Below are positions 25,850 through 38,003 of a stretch of DNA of 64,000 bases, in pieces. Position 1 is the first letter of the stretch. Each line of letters opens with the position of its first letter. The stretch comes from Anaerolineales bacterium (GTDB lineage: Bacteria > Chloroflexota > Anaerolineae > Anaerolineales > Villigracilaceae). A model generated the notes under the pieces. The model worked only from the letters and a program-made list of their open reading frames with translations. It did not search any database and had not been told where the DNA came from. The stretch covers positions 1-64,000 of the forward strand of contig JABARH010000001.1 in NCBI GenBank assembly GCA_019187665.1, given 5' to 3'. Both the position numbers and the translations under genes were made by a program.

Positions 25850-26838
25850 ATGAATTCGAGCGCGAACTCCCAGCCCATCCCGCCTCCGCCCGGCGCGATG
25901 GGCGCGTTAAAGGCCGGACTGGACATGATCTCCGGCCATCTTTCCCTGGCGCTGTGGCCGTTTGCATTGGATGCCTTTCTCTGGATGGGGCCGCGCTTGA
26001 GCGTGAAAAGTATATTTGCCGCGCTCTACGCAGAGATGACCCTGTTTTATAACGCCAGCGGGCTGCCCGCCGATGATCTAAAACAAGTGGAAGAGGTATG
26101 GCTCGAATTTTTCCGGCGCTTTAACCTGCTTGGAAGCCTGAGAACGTTCCCGCTGGGCGTTTCCAGTTTAATGCAGGGACGGATGCCGGTCGAAACGCCG
26201 TTCGGCGCGCCGGCCATGATCGAGGTTGGATCCTGGCTGTCTTTTTTGGGGTGGCTGACCCTGATTACGCTTCTGGGTTGGACGCTGGGCGCAGTGTACT
26301 TTCGCGGAGTGTCGCGCCTGGTTGCTCCAGGCGAATCTGCGTTCCCGATATCAAGAACGATCGGGCAAAGCCTGATCTTTTCCGCCGGGTTTTTAGTGGC
26401 CTCACTGGTGGTGGGAATGCCGGCGCTTGCCATCCTGTCTTTGTTGAACTTGTTTGGCGCGTCGGCGATGCAGGTGGGGATGTTCGTGATGATGCTGGTT
26501 GCATCGTGGGCGGTGGCGCCGTTTTTTTTCATGCCGCATGGAATTTTTATGAGGGGCGAAGGCGCCCTGCGTTCGGCGCTGAGCAGTCTGCGTATGTCGC
26601 GCTTTGCCCTGCCCTCGGCCAGTTTGTTCGTGCTGGCGTTGTTTCTTGCCGCGCAGGGGTTGAATATTTTATGGAATGTGCCGGCGGACGATTCGTGGAT
26701 GCTGCTGGTCGGCATGGCCGGGCATGCCTTCGTGACCACCGCGCTGCTGGCGGCCAGTTTTATTTATTACCGCGACGTGCAGGTATGGATGAATCAGGTC
26801 GCGGAACGATGGAACACCAACGCGCCGCGCCCGCTTTA

Positions 26839-26839
<1 letters not shown>
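25850..26839 (+). CDS. Multi-pass membrane protein of unknown function
   Basis: A 329-residue protein with a short proline-rich N-terminus (QPIPPPPG), then five to six likely membrane helices. Helices near residues 130-155, 175-205 and 210-235 are clearest; the region ends with YYRDVQVWMNQ. I do not recognise the family. The ATG at 25850 is preferred over the in-frame TTG two codons upstream because it fits the leaderless spacing seen elsewhere. A MITE copy is inserted directly after its stop codon, with the last base of the stop inside the target duplication. Confidence 0.65.
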
Positions 26840-28921
<2,082 letters not shown>

Positions 28922-28945
28922 CCCGTCGGAGATGCCCGCAACCAT

Positions 28946-28984
28946 GGACCCGCTTTCCCATTAATCAGGAGGCGGGTTCTTTTA
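28946..28984 (+). terminator. Terminator of gyrB
   Basis: GGACCCGC pairs with GCGGGTTC (one G-U pair) around an 18-nt loop, followed by TTTTATG. Confidence 0.65.
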
Positions 28985-29053
28985 TGTTAACGGCTTTGTC
29001 ATGGAAATATCATCTCATTCCCCGTTAAACGAGAGTAAAATTTCACCACAGCC

Positions 29054-32000
29054 ATGTTTCAATCTCAAACGTTCCAATCCGCGTTGAGCAGGGTCTTGCA
29101 ATGGATCATTGGGATCTATCAGACCGCGGCGTTGCTTGTGTTTGCGGCGTCCATTTTTCTGGCGAGTCGCTGGATTCAGACACCTTTCCTGGGAGCCTTT
29201 TTCGAGCAGACGATGGTATACAATGGCCTCCAGTCGCCGACCGCGCAGGAGCAGTGGCCGCTGACAGCTCAGGGGATTCAATTGGGCGACCGTTTGGTGA
29301 GTGTGTTTGGGCAGGATGTCCGCTCCGCGCAGGAACTGACGGAGAGGCTGGGAACATTCAGCCCGGGCGAATCGGTGCCTGTGGTGATGGAAGCAAATGA
29401 AAGCGGGGCCTTGCACGAATACACCGTGACCCTGCGCTCGTTCTCGTACCTGCCGACCGGCCAGGTTTCGGCTTCGCTGGTCTCCTTTGTCGTCATTCCT
29501 TTTTTTATAAGCGCCCTGTTCCTGCTGTTGAGCGGGTGGGTCTTTGGGCTGCGCCGCTCAGAATCGGCCGGGCGCGCCTTTTCCCTGTTTGCCACTTCCC
29601 TATCCATCACGACTGCCACGTTTTTCGATATTTCCACCACACATCGCTTTACGTTGTTTTGGACGCTGGGATTGGCGATGGTGGGCGGCTCAATGGTGGA
29701 TATGGCGCTCAACTTTCCGCGCGAGTTCAAGTTCACGATTACACGCCCCTACCTGCGATGGATCGGCTATCTGATCGCCCTGGCGTTGACGGCCTATGCC
29801 GCGACCACCTTGTGGGATTTTGAGAATCCCACCCATTATTTTCGCGCGTGGCAGTTTATTTACATCTTCGTCGCGATGGGTGGCCTGTTCTTCATTGGCA
29901 TGCAGGTGTACCACAGCGTTGCCGCTCAATCGCCGGTCATCAAATCACAGGCGCGCACGGTTTTACTGGGTACCCTGGTCGGTCTCTCGTGGGCGATCTA
30001 TTGGATGCTGACCAATCCCATCACGCATGAGCCATTCTCCACGAAGATTTTCCTGCCGTTGATTCTCTTTCCGCTCAGCCTGGGATACACGATTTTGCGT
30101 TTCCGCCTCTTGCAGACCGAGGCCTGGGTGCGGCAGGGGCTGGCGTATTCCATCCTGATGATCATCATTATCGGGGGATTGGGGCTGCTCGTTTCCGGCT
30201 TGTTCCTCATCTTTAACGCGGTGTTCCGCGCCGATAATATCTTCCTGGTCATTGCGCTGGTGTTCCTGATTATTGTCCTGCTCATGCCTCTGCGCCAACG
30301 CGTGGAAGCCGCGCTCGACGCAACGTTCTTCCGCGGCCAACGCGCCTACCTGAAAAGCCAGCAGGAATTCACGCACCAGGTTTCCAGCGCAGTGGACCAG
30401 GCAGGCATCAGCCAGGCGCTGCGCGAGACCCTCATGGGCGCGCTCGGCCCGGACCGCACGCACATTTACCTGTACGAAAATCTGAACGATCAATACGTTG
30501 CCATGCCGGGGCCGGATGGACGCCCCACAAGCGATATTCGCTTCGCGGCCAATAGCCCCATCGTGCAGTATTTTCAGGCCTCGCGCATTCCGCTCTATCT
30601 CGACGGGGCCGATGTACCGGCCTCGCTGCGGGGCGAGACAGCCCGCCTGACGCTGCTTGGGACGCGGCTTTTTGTCCGTCTGGCAGGCAAGGATCGCCCG
30701 CTGGGATGGATGGCTCTTGGACAGCGCATCTCCGGGCGCGCCTACGCGCCGCAAGAATTAACCTTCCTCGACAACATCAGCGAACAGGCCGGAATCGCCA
30801 TCGGACGCGCCCAAACCGTGTCGGACCTCGAACGCCGCGTGTCAGAAATGAACGCCCTGACGCGCGTCGCACAGGGCGTGAACATCACCCTCTCCTTCGA
30901 TGATGTGCTGGAATTGATCTATGCCCAGACCGCGCAGATCATTCCATCCACCGACTTTCACATCACGTTGTACAACCGCGCAGGCGATTACTACTACCAT
31001 CCCTTCAGCGTGGAAAACCGCGACCGCCGCGAAGACCTCGAGAATGCGCCCCTGCCTTCCGATTACGGCCTGGCGCAGGATGTCATTCGTAAGGGACGTC
31101 CGTTGCTGACACAAGATTATCTGCGAGAAAGCCAGGCGCTCAACCTGATTCCCGCCGAAGAAAACGTATATGCCTGGATGGGCGTTCCGCTCAACGCGGG
31201 CGCGGAGACCATCGGCGCGCTCAGCGTGGGTAGCCGCGACTCGCTGGTCAACTATACGCGCGGGCAAGTGGACTTGCTGCAAAACATCGCCGACCAGACT
31301 GCCGGCGCCATCGTCAAGTCGCGCCTGCTCGAAGAATCCGAACGCCGCGCCCGACAACTGACCACCCTGAACGAGATCACACGGCAACTGACCTCCACCC
31401 TCGAATCGGAACCCCTGCTCAAGAATATTCTTGAAAACGCCGTTTCCATTTTAAACTGCGAAGCAGGCAGCCTCTTTCTTGTGGACGACCAGAACGATGA
31501 ACTCATCTTCACGGTGACGGTCGGCCCGGTGGCCACCAACCTGCTGGGACAGCGCCTTCCGCCGGGAAGCGGAATTGTAGGACTCGCCGTGCAAACCCGC
31601 CGCCCGGTGATAGACAACGACGCGCAACGCTCCGGCTCGCGCTTTGTCAAAACGGACCAGCAAACCGGCTTCCAGACGCGCGCCCTGCTGGCTGTTCCGT
31701 TGCAAGTGAAAGATCGCGTCATCGGCGTGATCGAGGTGATTAACCGCCGCGACGGCCTCCCCTTTGGCGACGACGACCAAAACCTGCTGACCGCCTTCGC
31801 CGGACAGGCCGCGGTCGCCATTGACAATGCGCGCCTATACACCCTTACCGACCAGGAACTGGCCGCGCGCGTGGAGGAACTCTCGGTAATGCAGCGCATT
31901 GACCGCGAACTCAACGCCAGCCTGGAAATGGACCGCGCCCTGCGCATCACCCTCGAATGGGCCATGCGCCAGTCGCGCGCGGATGCGGGATTGATCGGCA

Positions 32001-33067
32001 TGTTGGAGGGAGACGACCTGCGCATCATGGCCCAACAGGGATATGGAAACTACCTGGCAGGCTTTGCCGAAACCCCCATGCCGCTCGACCTGCCCCTGTT
32101 GCGACGCGCCGTAGAGAACGGCCAGCCGCAGCGCCAGGCATTAGAACCGGAACTCGGAGGCAGCCTGCTGCCCGAAGCGCGCGACCAGATCGTTGTTCCC
32201 ATCCGCCGCGAGGCGCAGGCCATCGGCTTGATGATGTTGGAAAGTTTGAAAGAATCGGCGGAGGACATTTCCTTTCTCACCCGCTTGAGCGATCATGCCG
32301 CCATTGCCATCGCCAACGCGCAACTTTTCGCCGCGGTCCAGGCGGCCAACGTCGCCAAGAGCGACTTCGTCTCTTTTGTGGCGCATGAACTCAAAAACCC
32401 GATGACCTCCATTAAAGGATATACCGAATTGCTGGCCGGGGCCAAAGTGGGGCCGATCACCGACATGCAGGCCAACTTCCTGACCACGATCCGCACGAAC
32501 GTGGAACGCATGTCCACCCTGGTCTCCGACTTGAACGACAACTCCAAGATCGAGGCCGGTCGTTTGCGCCTCGACTTCAAGGCCATGGATGTTTCCGATG
32601 TGGTGGAAGAGGTCATCCGTTCGACGCGCCGCCAGATCGAAGAAAAGAAACAAACCATCGTGTTAAATATACCGGAACAACTGCCGCCGGTCTGGGCTGA
32701 CCGCATCCGTGTGGGGCAGGTGCTTACAAACCTCGTCAGCAACGCGCACAAGTACACGCCCGAAGAGGGGCAGGTGATCGTTGGCGCAGAGGCGGTGAAC
32801 AACCAATGGGATCCAGAAGGCGCGGCGCGCGTCGTCCACCTGTGGGTGCGCGACACCGGCATCGGCATCAGCCTCGAAGATCAGCAAAAGATCTTCCAGA
32901 AATTTTTTCGCTCCGATGACCAGAAAGCGCGCGAGTCGCCTGGCACCGGTCTCGGTTTGAACATCACCAAGAGTCTCGTGGAAATGCAGGGCGGGCGCAT
33001 CTGGTTCGACAGCGAATTCCGCAAAGGCACTGCCTTTCACTTCACCATTCCTGTGGCGGAAGGATAA
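29054..33067 (+). CDS. Multi-domain membrane sensor histidine kinase (PDZ-like, 7TM-type, four GAF, HisKA, HATPase)
   Basis: A 1337-residue kinase. One helix (about 15-37) precedes an extracytoplasmic PDZ-like domain (GIQLGDRLVSVFGQDVRSAQ, residues about 75-94). About eight more helices follow to residue 410. Then come four GAF units (about 420-590, 600-750, 755-920, 930-1095). The transmitter has FVAHELKNPMTSIKGY with the phospho-accepting His near 1114, then N-box, G1 (DTGIGIS) and G2 (GTGLGLNI). A PDZ inside a sensor kinase suggests it senses peptide or protein ends at the membrane. TAAAAT lies 12 nt before the ATG. It ends 6 bp before the FIST gene. Confidence 0.88.
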   Translation: MFQSQTFQSALSRVLQWIIGIYQTAALLVFAASIFLASRWIQTPFLGAFFEQTMVYNGLQSPTAQEQWPLTAQGIQLGDRLVSVFGQDVRSAQELTERLGTFSPGESVPVVMEANESGALHEYTVTLRSFSYLPTGQVSASLVSFVVIPFFISALFLLLSGWVFGLRRSESAGRAFSLFATSLSITTATFFDISTTHRFTLFWTLGLAMVGGSMVDMALNFPREFKFTITRPYLRWIGYLIALALTAYAATTLWDFENPTHYFRAWQFIYIFVAMGGLFFIGMQVYHSVAAQSPVIKSQARTVLLGTLVGLSWAIYWMLTNPITHEPFSTKIFLPLILFPLSLGYTILRFRLLQTEAWVRQGLAYSILMIIIIGGLGLLVSGLFLIFNAVFRADNIFLVIALVFLIIVLLMPLRQRVEAALDATFFRGQRAYLKSQQEFTHQVSSAVDQAGISQALRETLMGALGPDRTHIYLYENLNDQYVAMPGPDGRPTSDIRFAANSPIVQYFQASRIPLYLDGADVPASLRGETARLTLLGTRLFVRLAGKDRPLGWMALGQRISGRAYAPQELTFLDNISEQAGIAIGRAQTVSDLERRVSEMNALTRVAQGVNITLSFDDVLELIYAQTAQIIPSTDFHITLYNRAGDYYYHPFSVENRDRREDLENAPLPSDYGLAQDVIRKGRPLLTQDYLRESQALNLIPAEENVYAWMGVPLNAGAETIGALSVGSRDSLVNYTRGQVDLLQNIADQTAGAIVKSRLLEESERRARQLTTLNEITRQLTSTLESEPLLKNILENAVSILNCEAGSLFLVDDQNDELIFTVTVGPVATNLLGQRLPPGSGIVGLAVQTRRPVIDNDAQRSGSRFVKTDQQTGFQTRALLAVPLQVKDRVIGVIEVINRRDGLPFGDDDQNLLTAFAGQAAVAIDNARLYTLTDQELAARVEELSVMQRIDRELNASLEMDRALRITLEWAMRQSRADAGLIGMLEGDDLRIMAQQGYGNYLAGFAETPMPLDLPLLRRAVENGQPQRQALEPELGGSLLPEARDQIVVPIRREAQAIGLMMLESLKESAEDISFLTRLSDHAAIAIANAQLFAAVQAANVAKSDFVSFVAHELKNPMTSIKGYTELLAGAKVGPITDMQANFLTTIRTNVERMSTLVSDLNDNSKIEAGRLRLDFKAMDVSDVVEEVIRSTRRQIEEKKQTIVLNIPEQLPPVWADRIRVGQVLTNLVSNAHKYTPEEGQVIVGAEAVNNQWDPEGAARVVHLWVRDTGIGISLEDQQKIFQKFFRSDDQKARESPGTGLGLNITKSLVEMQGGRIWFDSEFRKGTAFHFTIPVAEG

Positions 33068-33073
33068 TCGTTT

Positions 33074-34231
33074 ATGACTCTCATCTCAGCCGTTGGCCAG
33101 GCCCAGGCGCTGGATGGACGCGAGGCGGGATTGCAGGCCACGTATCAGGCCCTGAACAAACTGGGCGCGGTCACGCCGAACCTGGGCATTGTCATCGCAT
33201 CCAATCAATACCAGCCGCGCGAAGTGGCCGCAGGGGTTTCGAGTTTGACGGGCGACATGCCCCTGATCGGCTTTAGCGCCCCGGCCGGTCTGACCGGCGA
33301 GGGTGTCCACCCGCATTCGGTGACGCTGGCCCTGCTCAGCGGCGACCTGCGCGCCGAGGTACACTGGCTGCCGGGCTATTCGCAAAGCGGACGCGATACC
33401 GGCAACCGCCTGCTGCAGCTGACCGCCAACGAACTACAGCAACGATCCCTGCTCTTCTTTGCCGACGGATTCAACGGCGACGCCGAACAATTATGCGCTG
33501 CCCTCACCGGCCGCTCCCTGCCCATACTGGGCGGGCTTTCAAGCGGCGATCTGAACACCGGGGCCACCTATCAGATTGCCGGGACGCAGGCCGGGATGGG
33601 AGGTCTCTCTGCAGCCATCCTGCGCGGTAATGTGCGTGTTGGGGTGGGGCGCGCCCATGGCTGGGACCCGGTCGGGAGTCAGTTTCGCATCACACGCTCG
33701 CGCGGCTTCTGGTTGCGCACGCTCAACGGGCGCCCCGCCTCCGAATCGTACGCGCAGGTCTTTGGATACCCGGCCCGCGAATGGGCCTTCCCGCCATTGA
33801 GTTACCTGGCGCGGCTCTACCCTCTGGGCGTGGAGGAGGGCGATCAGTTGGTTGTGCGCGCGCCCCTGCGCGTGGAGGCCGACGGAAGTTTTCGCATGAA
33901 TGCGCCAGTCCGCGACGGCGCCGATGCCTACCTGCTTGTGGGCAGCCGCGCCTCCTGTCAGGAAGCCGCCCGCAAAGCCGCGCGCGAGGCCCTGCTCCAA
34001 CTCGATGACGCGAAACCGGTCTTTGCCCTCATTCTGGTGGATGTTGCCTGGCAGATGTTGCTTAAATCCAGCCCCGGTGCGGAGGTTGCAGCCGTGCAGG
34101 AAATCTTCGGCCCGGAGGTGCCCCTGGCGGGCGGCTACACCCTCGGACAGATCGCGCCCTCCAGCCCCCTTGCCGCGCCGACTTTCCTCAACCAGCATAT
34201 CGTTGTCATCGCGTTCGGCGAGGATCGGTAA
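33074..34231 (+). CDS. FIST-domain sensory protein
   Basis: A 385-residue protein with FIST_N (GVSSLTGDMPLIGFSAPAGL, about residues 55-74) and FIST_C (residues about 210-370, with FALILVDVAWQML and GGYTLGQIAPS). FIST modules bind small molecules, possibly amino acids, and are usually found with signalling proteins. Here it follows the PDZ/GAF kinase by 6 bp, so the two likely act together, FIST as the input module in trans. GGAAGGATAA upstream serves as ribosome binding site. It has no membrane segment. Confidence 0.82.
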   Translation: MTLISAVGQAQALDGREAGLQATYQALNKLGAVTPNLGIVIASNQYQPREVAAGVSSLTGDMPLIGFSAPAGLTGEGVHPHSVTLALLSGDLRAEVHWLPGYSQSGRDTGNRLLQLTANELQQRSLLFFADGFNGDAEQLCAALTGRSLPILGGLSSGDLNTGATYQIAGTQAGMGGLSAAILRGNVRVGVGRAHGWDPVGSQFRITRSRGFWLRTLNGRPASESYAQVFGYPAREWAFPPLSYLARLYPLGVEEGDQLVVRAPLRVEADGSFRMNAPVRDGADAYLLVGSRASCQEAARKAAREALLQLDDAKPVFALILVDVAWQMLLKSSPGAEVAAVQEIFGPEVPLAGGYTLGQIAPSSPLAAPTFLNQHIVVIAFGEDR

Positions 34232-34266
34232 GGCGCACAAGCAAACACATAGATAGGGTCAGCAAA

Positions 34267-34297
34267 GAGCCGGGTGATTCCCCGGCTTGTTTTATTT
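34267..34297 (+). terminator. Terminator of the kinase/FIST operon
   Basis: AGCCGGG (34268-34274) and CCCGGCT (34281-34287) form a stem, followed by TGTTTTATTT. Confidence 0.75.
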
Positions 34298-34333
34298 GCA
34301 GGCCAGAGTAGCGACCCGATTGGCAGCGCCATG

Positions 34334-34339
34334 TATAAT
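34334..34339 (+). promoter_or_regulatory. -10 box, leaderless promoter
   Basis: TATAAT lies 9 nt before the ATG at 34349, in a gap with no Shine-Dalgarno sequence. Confidence 0.55.
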
Positions 34340-34348
34340 GGGCGCACC

Positions 34349-35176
34349 ATGAGACCCCCCGAGATCAAATTGATCGTCAACGCCGATGATTTGGGGCGCA
34401 CTGTGCGCATCAACGATGGAATTCAAAAGGCCTTTCGTGAGGGTATCCTTTCCAGCACGAGCATGGTGGCGAACTCGCCCGCCTTCGATCACGGCCTGAA
34501 TGTGGCGCGCTCCAACCCCGCGCTCGATATCGGCATACACCTCGCGTTGACCGAATACCCCCCGATCAGCGACAGCGCATACCTGCGAAGTCTCTCGAAA
34601 AAAAGTTTCGGACGCGCCTTCCTCCGGCTCGCGTATGCAACGGATGCTCAACTGCGCTCGGTCGAAACAGAGTTTCGCCGGCAGATTGAAAAAGCGCTAC
34701 TGCACAGGATCCGGCTGACGCACCTCGACGGGCACAACCATGTCCACGCGCATCCCCGCCTGGCAGGAATCGTGACGCGCCTGGCGCGCGAATATTCGCT
34801 GTGCTGTATCCGCCTGCCGCGCGAACGTCTTGCGTACGGGCGGGGAGTCGGACGGTATCTGCAAAAGGCAATGCTGGCCATCGTCTGCGAACTGGATGTA
34901 CGGACGTTTCGCACGGCCCTGCGCTGGCCGGATGAATTTCACGGGTTTACCGAAGGCGGCAGGTTGACGCGCGAAACGTTGACCGCCATCTTGCGCCGCA
35001 TGCGGCCGGGCGTGCATGAGTTGATGTGTCATGTCGGAACGGAGAATGACGACCCGCCGTTCTCCATCGGTTATCGCTGGCTGGACGAGTTGCAGGCTGT
35101 CACGTCATGGAGCCGGGAAGAAGTACAGCGCGAATTTGGAATTCGCATCATTTCGCACCAGGAGATGGAAGCATGA
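34349..35176 (+). CDS. YdjC/ChbG-family carbohydrate deacetylase
   Basis: A 275-residue protein with the YdjC fold: LIVNADDLGRT at residues 8-18 (metal-binding Asp pair), DIGIHLALTE near 63, LDGHNHVHAHP near 128 (the HxH metal ligands) and VHELMCHVG near 225. ChbG removes an acetyl group from chitooligosaccharides; in Chloroflexota these genes often sit with glycosyltransferases or lipid genes, so the substrate may be a cell-surface sugar. Longer starts are rejected because a TATAAT lies inside them. Its TGA overlaps the ATG of the methyltransferase gene (ATGA). Confidence 0.85.
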   Translation: MRPPEIKLIVNADDLGRTVRINDGIQKAFREGILSSTSMVANSPAFDHGLNVARSNPALDIGIHLALTEYPPISDSAYLRSLSKKSFGRAFLRLAYATDAQLRSVETEFRRQIEKALLHRIRLTHLDGHNHVHAHPRLAGIVTRLAREYSLCCIRLPRERLAYGRGVGRYLQKAMLAIVCELDVRTFRTALRWPDEFHGFTEGGRLTRETLTAILRRMRPGVHELMCHVGTENDDPPFSIGYRWLDELQAVTSWSREEVQREFGIRIISHQEMEA

Positions 35177-35835
35177 AGGATCAGAAGGATTATTGGGAGA
35201 ATCGCATTCTCGATTGGGAGGGAGTTTCGTATGGCGACGCCGAAACGCAGCCGGTCTCGCTTGTGGAACGCGTGGCGCATTATTTTCGCGGACCAGTGCG
35301 GCATCGTCCGGCGGTGGCCTTCGAGTTGATTCGCCGGGCAAAACCGGCGCGCGTCCTTGAACTGGGATGCGGGTCGGGGCGTCTGGCCTTTGACCTTGTC
35401 ACGCGCGCCGGGGTCGCTCATGTGACCGGCGTGGATATCTCTGAATCGGCCATCGCGTTTGCCGGCGAACGCGCCCGCGCTCTCGGCATGGCCGGCCAAT
35501 TAAACTTTGTGGCCAGTAGTATTTCCAATTTGAATTTTGATGCGTATCGCCCTTATGATTTTGTGCTTGGCATGGGGCTGACCCCCTATCTGACCGGGAT
35601 GGAATTTGAGCGCCTATTCGACGCCATGCGCGGCGTTTCGTTTCTCTTCGACGTTCACCCGAAGGGAATCTCATTCCAGAACTTCAGCCACGCGGTCTAT
35701 CGCATGCTCAAAGGCCACCCATTCTACAACACGTTCAGCAAGGAGGAGATTCTTGGCAGGCTGACCCAGGCCGGTTTCTCCAACGTGACGTGGAATGTGT
35801 CGCAGGGTGTGTTTTACGTGACGAATGTGGGATAG
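35173..35835 (+). CDS. Class I SAM-dependent methyltransferase
   Basis: A 220-residue methyltransferase with the SAM-binding motif VLELGCGSGRLAFDL (about residues 58-72) and VTGVDISESAI for the acidic loop. The start (MKDQKDYWENRIL) is set by the 4-bp overlap with the deacetylase gene and a GGAGATGGAAG. The N-terminal YWENRI and C-terminal FSNVTW resemble methyltransferases of sugar or lipid pathways. The coupling suggests both enzymes modify the same saccharide. The stop TAG is followed by CAGACACGTAC, similar to the 8-bp repeat unit. Confidence 0.82.
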   Translation: MKDQKDYWENRILDWEGVSYGDAETQPVSLVERVAHYFRGPVRHRPAVAFELIRRAKPARVLELGCGSGRLAFDLVTRAGVAHVTGVDISESAIAFAGERARALGMAGQLNFVASSISNLNFDAYRPYDFVLGMGLTPYLTGMEFERLFDAMRGVSFLFDVHPKGISFQNFSHAVYRMLKGHPFYNTFSKEEILGRLTQAGFSNVTWNVSQGVFYVTNVG

Positions 35836-35880
35836 CAGACACGTACTTTCGATCAACCACCCCGTTGCGTCGCCGCGCGG

Positions 35881-36900
35881 CTACCGGATGATCTTCGCTC
35901 TCATCACCATGCGGTCTTGCGCGCCGAAACGGTATTTGTATTCCTCGCTGCCGCGCATGAAATCGAATTCGAGGCGGCCATGTTCGCAGGCCCATTGCAA
36001 GACGTGACCCAGCAATACCCAGCCCGGTGACAGTTCGATAAAGTCGCGGTTGACGCCGGAGTTGTAACCCCACAGGCGATTGCCGTAATCAAAATTGAAC
36101 ATGCCCGCGGCCTTTTGTCCGTCCACCTCGAGGAAGGCCAGCCACAACCAGCCCTGCGACATGGCCGTGCGGGCGGTGGCGAGCATCTGCGCGCGCATGG
36201 CCTCGGTGAGAAATGTTTCCTTGGCGGGGTCCTGAGTCATCAGGTTGAAGAAGGCTTCCATTTCAGCATCCAGCGCGGCGGGATGCTCCACGATTTGAAA
36301 CCGCGCAGGGTTGTCGCGCTCGGTGGCGCGGCGCATCTTGCGGCGGATTTCGTGGCGTTGTTTTTTGTCAATGGATGCGAGATACGCATCAAAGTCGGCG
36401 GGAAGGGGGATGAATGGCGCGGGCTGGTAGACCTCGCGTGTGAAGGTCCAGCCGCGCGCGGCGGATTCTGATTCGAGCGCGGCCAGGGTTGCGGAGGCCT
36501 CGGGCAGGTTGTAGAAATCGAGGGCGCGCCAGCAGGCCGTCTCGGAGGAGTCGAGGAAATCGAACAGGCCGGAGGTGACGCGCTGTATATCTTCCGGGCG
36601 GACGATCAGATCCAAATAGTCGGAGATCTCGATCGAGCCGAGCAGCATCAATGCGGGCAGGCCGTCGCGGTTGGTTGTCTGAAATAAGGGCGCCACACCG
36701 ATGAGTTCCCGGCCCGCGTGCGTGGTGACGACGCGCAAATCTGCCTGCGGCCATTCGCCGCCGCCGCGGGTGTGCCACCAATTGCGTAAATATTCGAAAT
36801 GTAAAAAGGGCACGTCGGTGACAGCGCGCGCCAGCAGGTTGTTCCACGCGTCGGCCAGCGGCGCGAGCGATTCGAAGTTTGTGTGCAGGTTAAAATCCAT
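35881..36900 (-). CDS. FemAB/CelD-type GNAT acyltransferase
   Basis: A 339-residue protein of two GNAT-like halves, as in CelD/BcsL and FemAB. The signature is EIRRKMRRATERDN in the basic helix (about residues 185-198), then AAGMFNFDYGNRLWGYNSG and FDFMRGSEEYKYRFG near the end (both close to the conserved Acetyltransf_6 core). It may add an acyl or aminoacyl group to a cell-wall or exopolysaccharide component. The ATG at 36900 gives MDFNLHTNFESL; longer frames enter the lipA gap. It is the last gene of an NfeD-lipA-FemAB unit. Confidence 0.78.
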   Translation of the reverse strand: MDFNLHTNFESLAPLADAWNNLLARAVTDVPFLHFEYLRNWWHTRGGGEWPQADLRVVTTHAGRELIGVAPLFQTTNRDGLPALMLLGSIEISDYLDLIVRPEDIQRVTSGLFDFLDSSETACWRALDFYNLPEASATLAALESESAARGWTFTREVYQPAPFIPLPADFDAYLASIDKKQRHEIRRKMRRATERDNPARFQIVEHPAALDAEMEAFFNLMTQDPAKETFLTEAMRAQMLATARTAMSQGWLWLAFLEVDGQKAAGMFNFDYGNRLWGYNSGVNRDFIELSPGWVLLGHVLQWACEHGRLEFDFMRGSEEYKYRFGAQDRMVMRAKIIR

Positions 36901-37012
36901 TTGATTCCAGAGGACGGGGGAGTGAGCCGCGCGAAACCGCGCGCGTTGGACGGGTTGTTCAACAGTGCTGCCCGGCGGCCATGTTGAAAAAAGGGTTTGA
37001 ACTGCGCGGCTG

Positions 37013-37957
37013 CTACTCTGCCGCCTTCCCTCCATACAATTTGCGATGCACCACGCTCAGCGCGCGCACCTGCTCCGCGGCGTGATACGACGAGCGCACC
37101 AGCGGATTCGACTCGACCCACTGGAAGCCGATCGCCTTGCCGTAGTCGCGCAGTTCGGCAAATTCTTCCATTGTGTAGTATTTCTGCATGGCAAGGTGTT
37201 TCTTGCTCGGCTGCAAATACTGGCCGATGGTTAAGATATCCACACCCCAACTGCGTTGGTCGCGCATCACCTGTTTCACCTCATCCAGCGTCTCGCCGAG
37301 GCCGAGCATGATGCCGCTTTTGGTCAGTACATCCGGGTCGAGTCTCTTCGCGTTCGAGAGCGTCGCCGCGGCCCAATCATAGTTGTCCTGCGGCTGCACA
37401 GACTTGAACAGGCGCGGCACCGTTTCAACGTTGTGATTCAAAATTTCTGGACGCGCCTCCATGACGATCTTCAAGGCTTCGACGCTTCCCTTGAAATCGG
37501 GAATCAAGACTTCGATGGAACAGCCCGGAAGCGCCTCGCGTATTTTCCGAATCACCATCGCAAAAATAGGCGCGCCGCCGTCGCGTCTCTCGTCGCGATT
37601 CACAGAGGTGATGACTGCGTGTTTCAAATTCATGGATTTTACCGCCTGCGCCACGCGTTCCGCTTCGCCCCAATCGAGCAGGCCGGGGCGCCCGTGTTTG
37701 ATATCGCAGAATCCGCAGGTGCGCGTGCAAACGTCGCCGAGCATCAAAAAGGTCGCGGTGCCGCTGCCCCAACATTCGCCCAAATTCGGGCACATCGCTT
37801 CTTCGCAGACGGTGTGTAATTCCTTCGAACGCATCAATGTTTGCAGGCGCTCATACATCTCGCCTGAGGGCGCGCGCACTTTGATCCATTCCGGGCGGCG
37901 CGGCGGGCGAACTTCTGTTTGTGGGATCACTCGATCTCGCGTTGGAACAACGGCCAT
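37013..37957 (-). CDS. lipA: Lipoyl synthase
   Basis: A 314-residue radical-SAM enzyme that inserts two sulfurs into protein-bound octanoyl groups. It has both Fe-S sites: the auxiliary cluster [12 protein letters not shown] (C-x4-C-x5-C, about residues 51-62) and the radical-[11 protein letters not shown] (about 77-84). The C-terminal RSSYHA serine ligand near residue 291 is present. GAGGAAAC is 1 nt before the ATG, so the start is a little uncertain. It follows nfeD on the minus strand by 43 bp, of which most is a short 8-bp repeat run. No lipB or ligase is in the window. Confidence 0.95.
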   Translation of the reverse strand: MAVVPTRDRVIPQTEVRPPRRPEWIKVRAPSGEMYERLQTLMRSKELHTVCEEAMCPNLGECWGSGTATFLMLGDVCTRTCGFCDIKHGRPGLLDWGEAERVAQAVKSMNLKHAVITSVNRDERRDGGAPIFAMVIRKIREALPGCSIEVLIPDFKGSVEALKIVMEARPEILNHNVETVPRLFKSVQPQDNYDWAAATLSNAKRLDPDVLTKSGIMLGLGETLDEVKQVMRDQRSWGVDILTIGQYLQPSKKHLAMQKYYTMEEFAELRDYGKAIGFQWVESNPLVRSSYHAAEQVRALSVVHRKLYGGKAAE

Positions 37958-37973
37958 GTTTCCTCGTACCTTG

Positions 37974-38003
37974 TTTTGACGTGTGTGCCTGTGTACGTGT
38001 CTA
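37974..38003 (-). repeat. Short 8-bp repeat run starting at the nfeD stop codon
   Basis: Read on the minus strand, three 8-bp units TAGACACG, TACACAGG and CACACACG start exactly with the TAG stop of nfeD (38003-38001). They have the same unit family as arrays 1-3. Confidence 0.75.
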
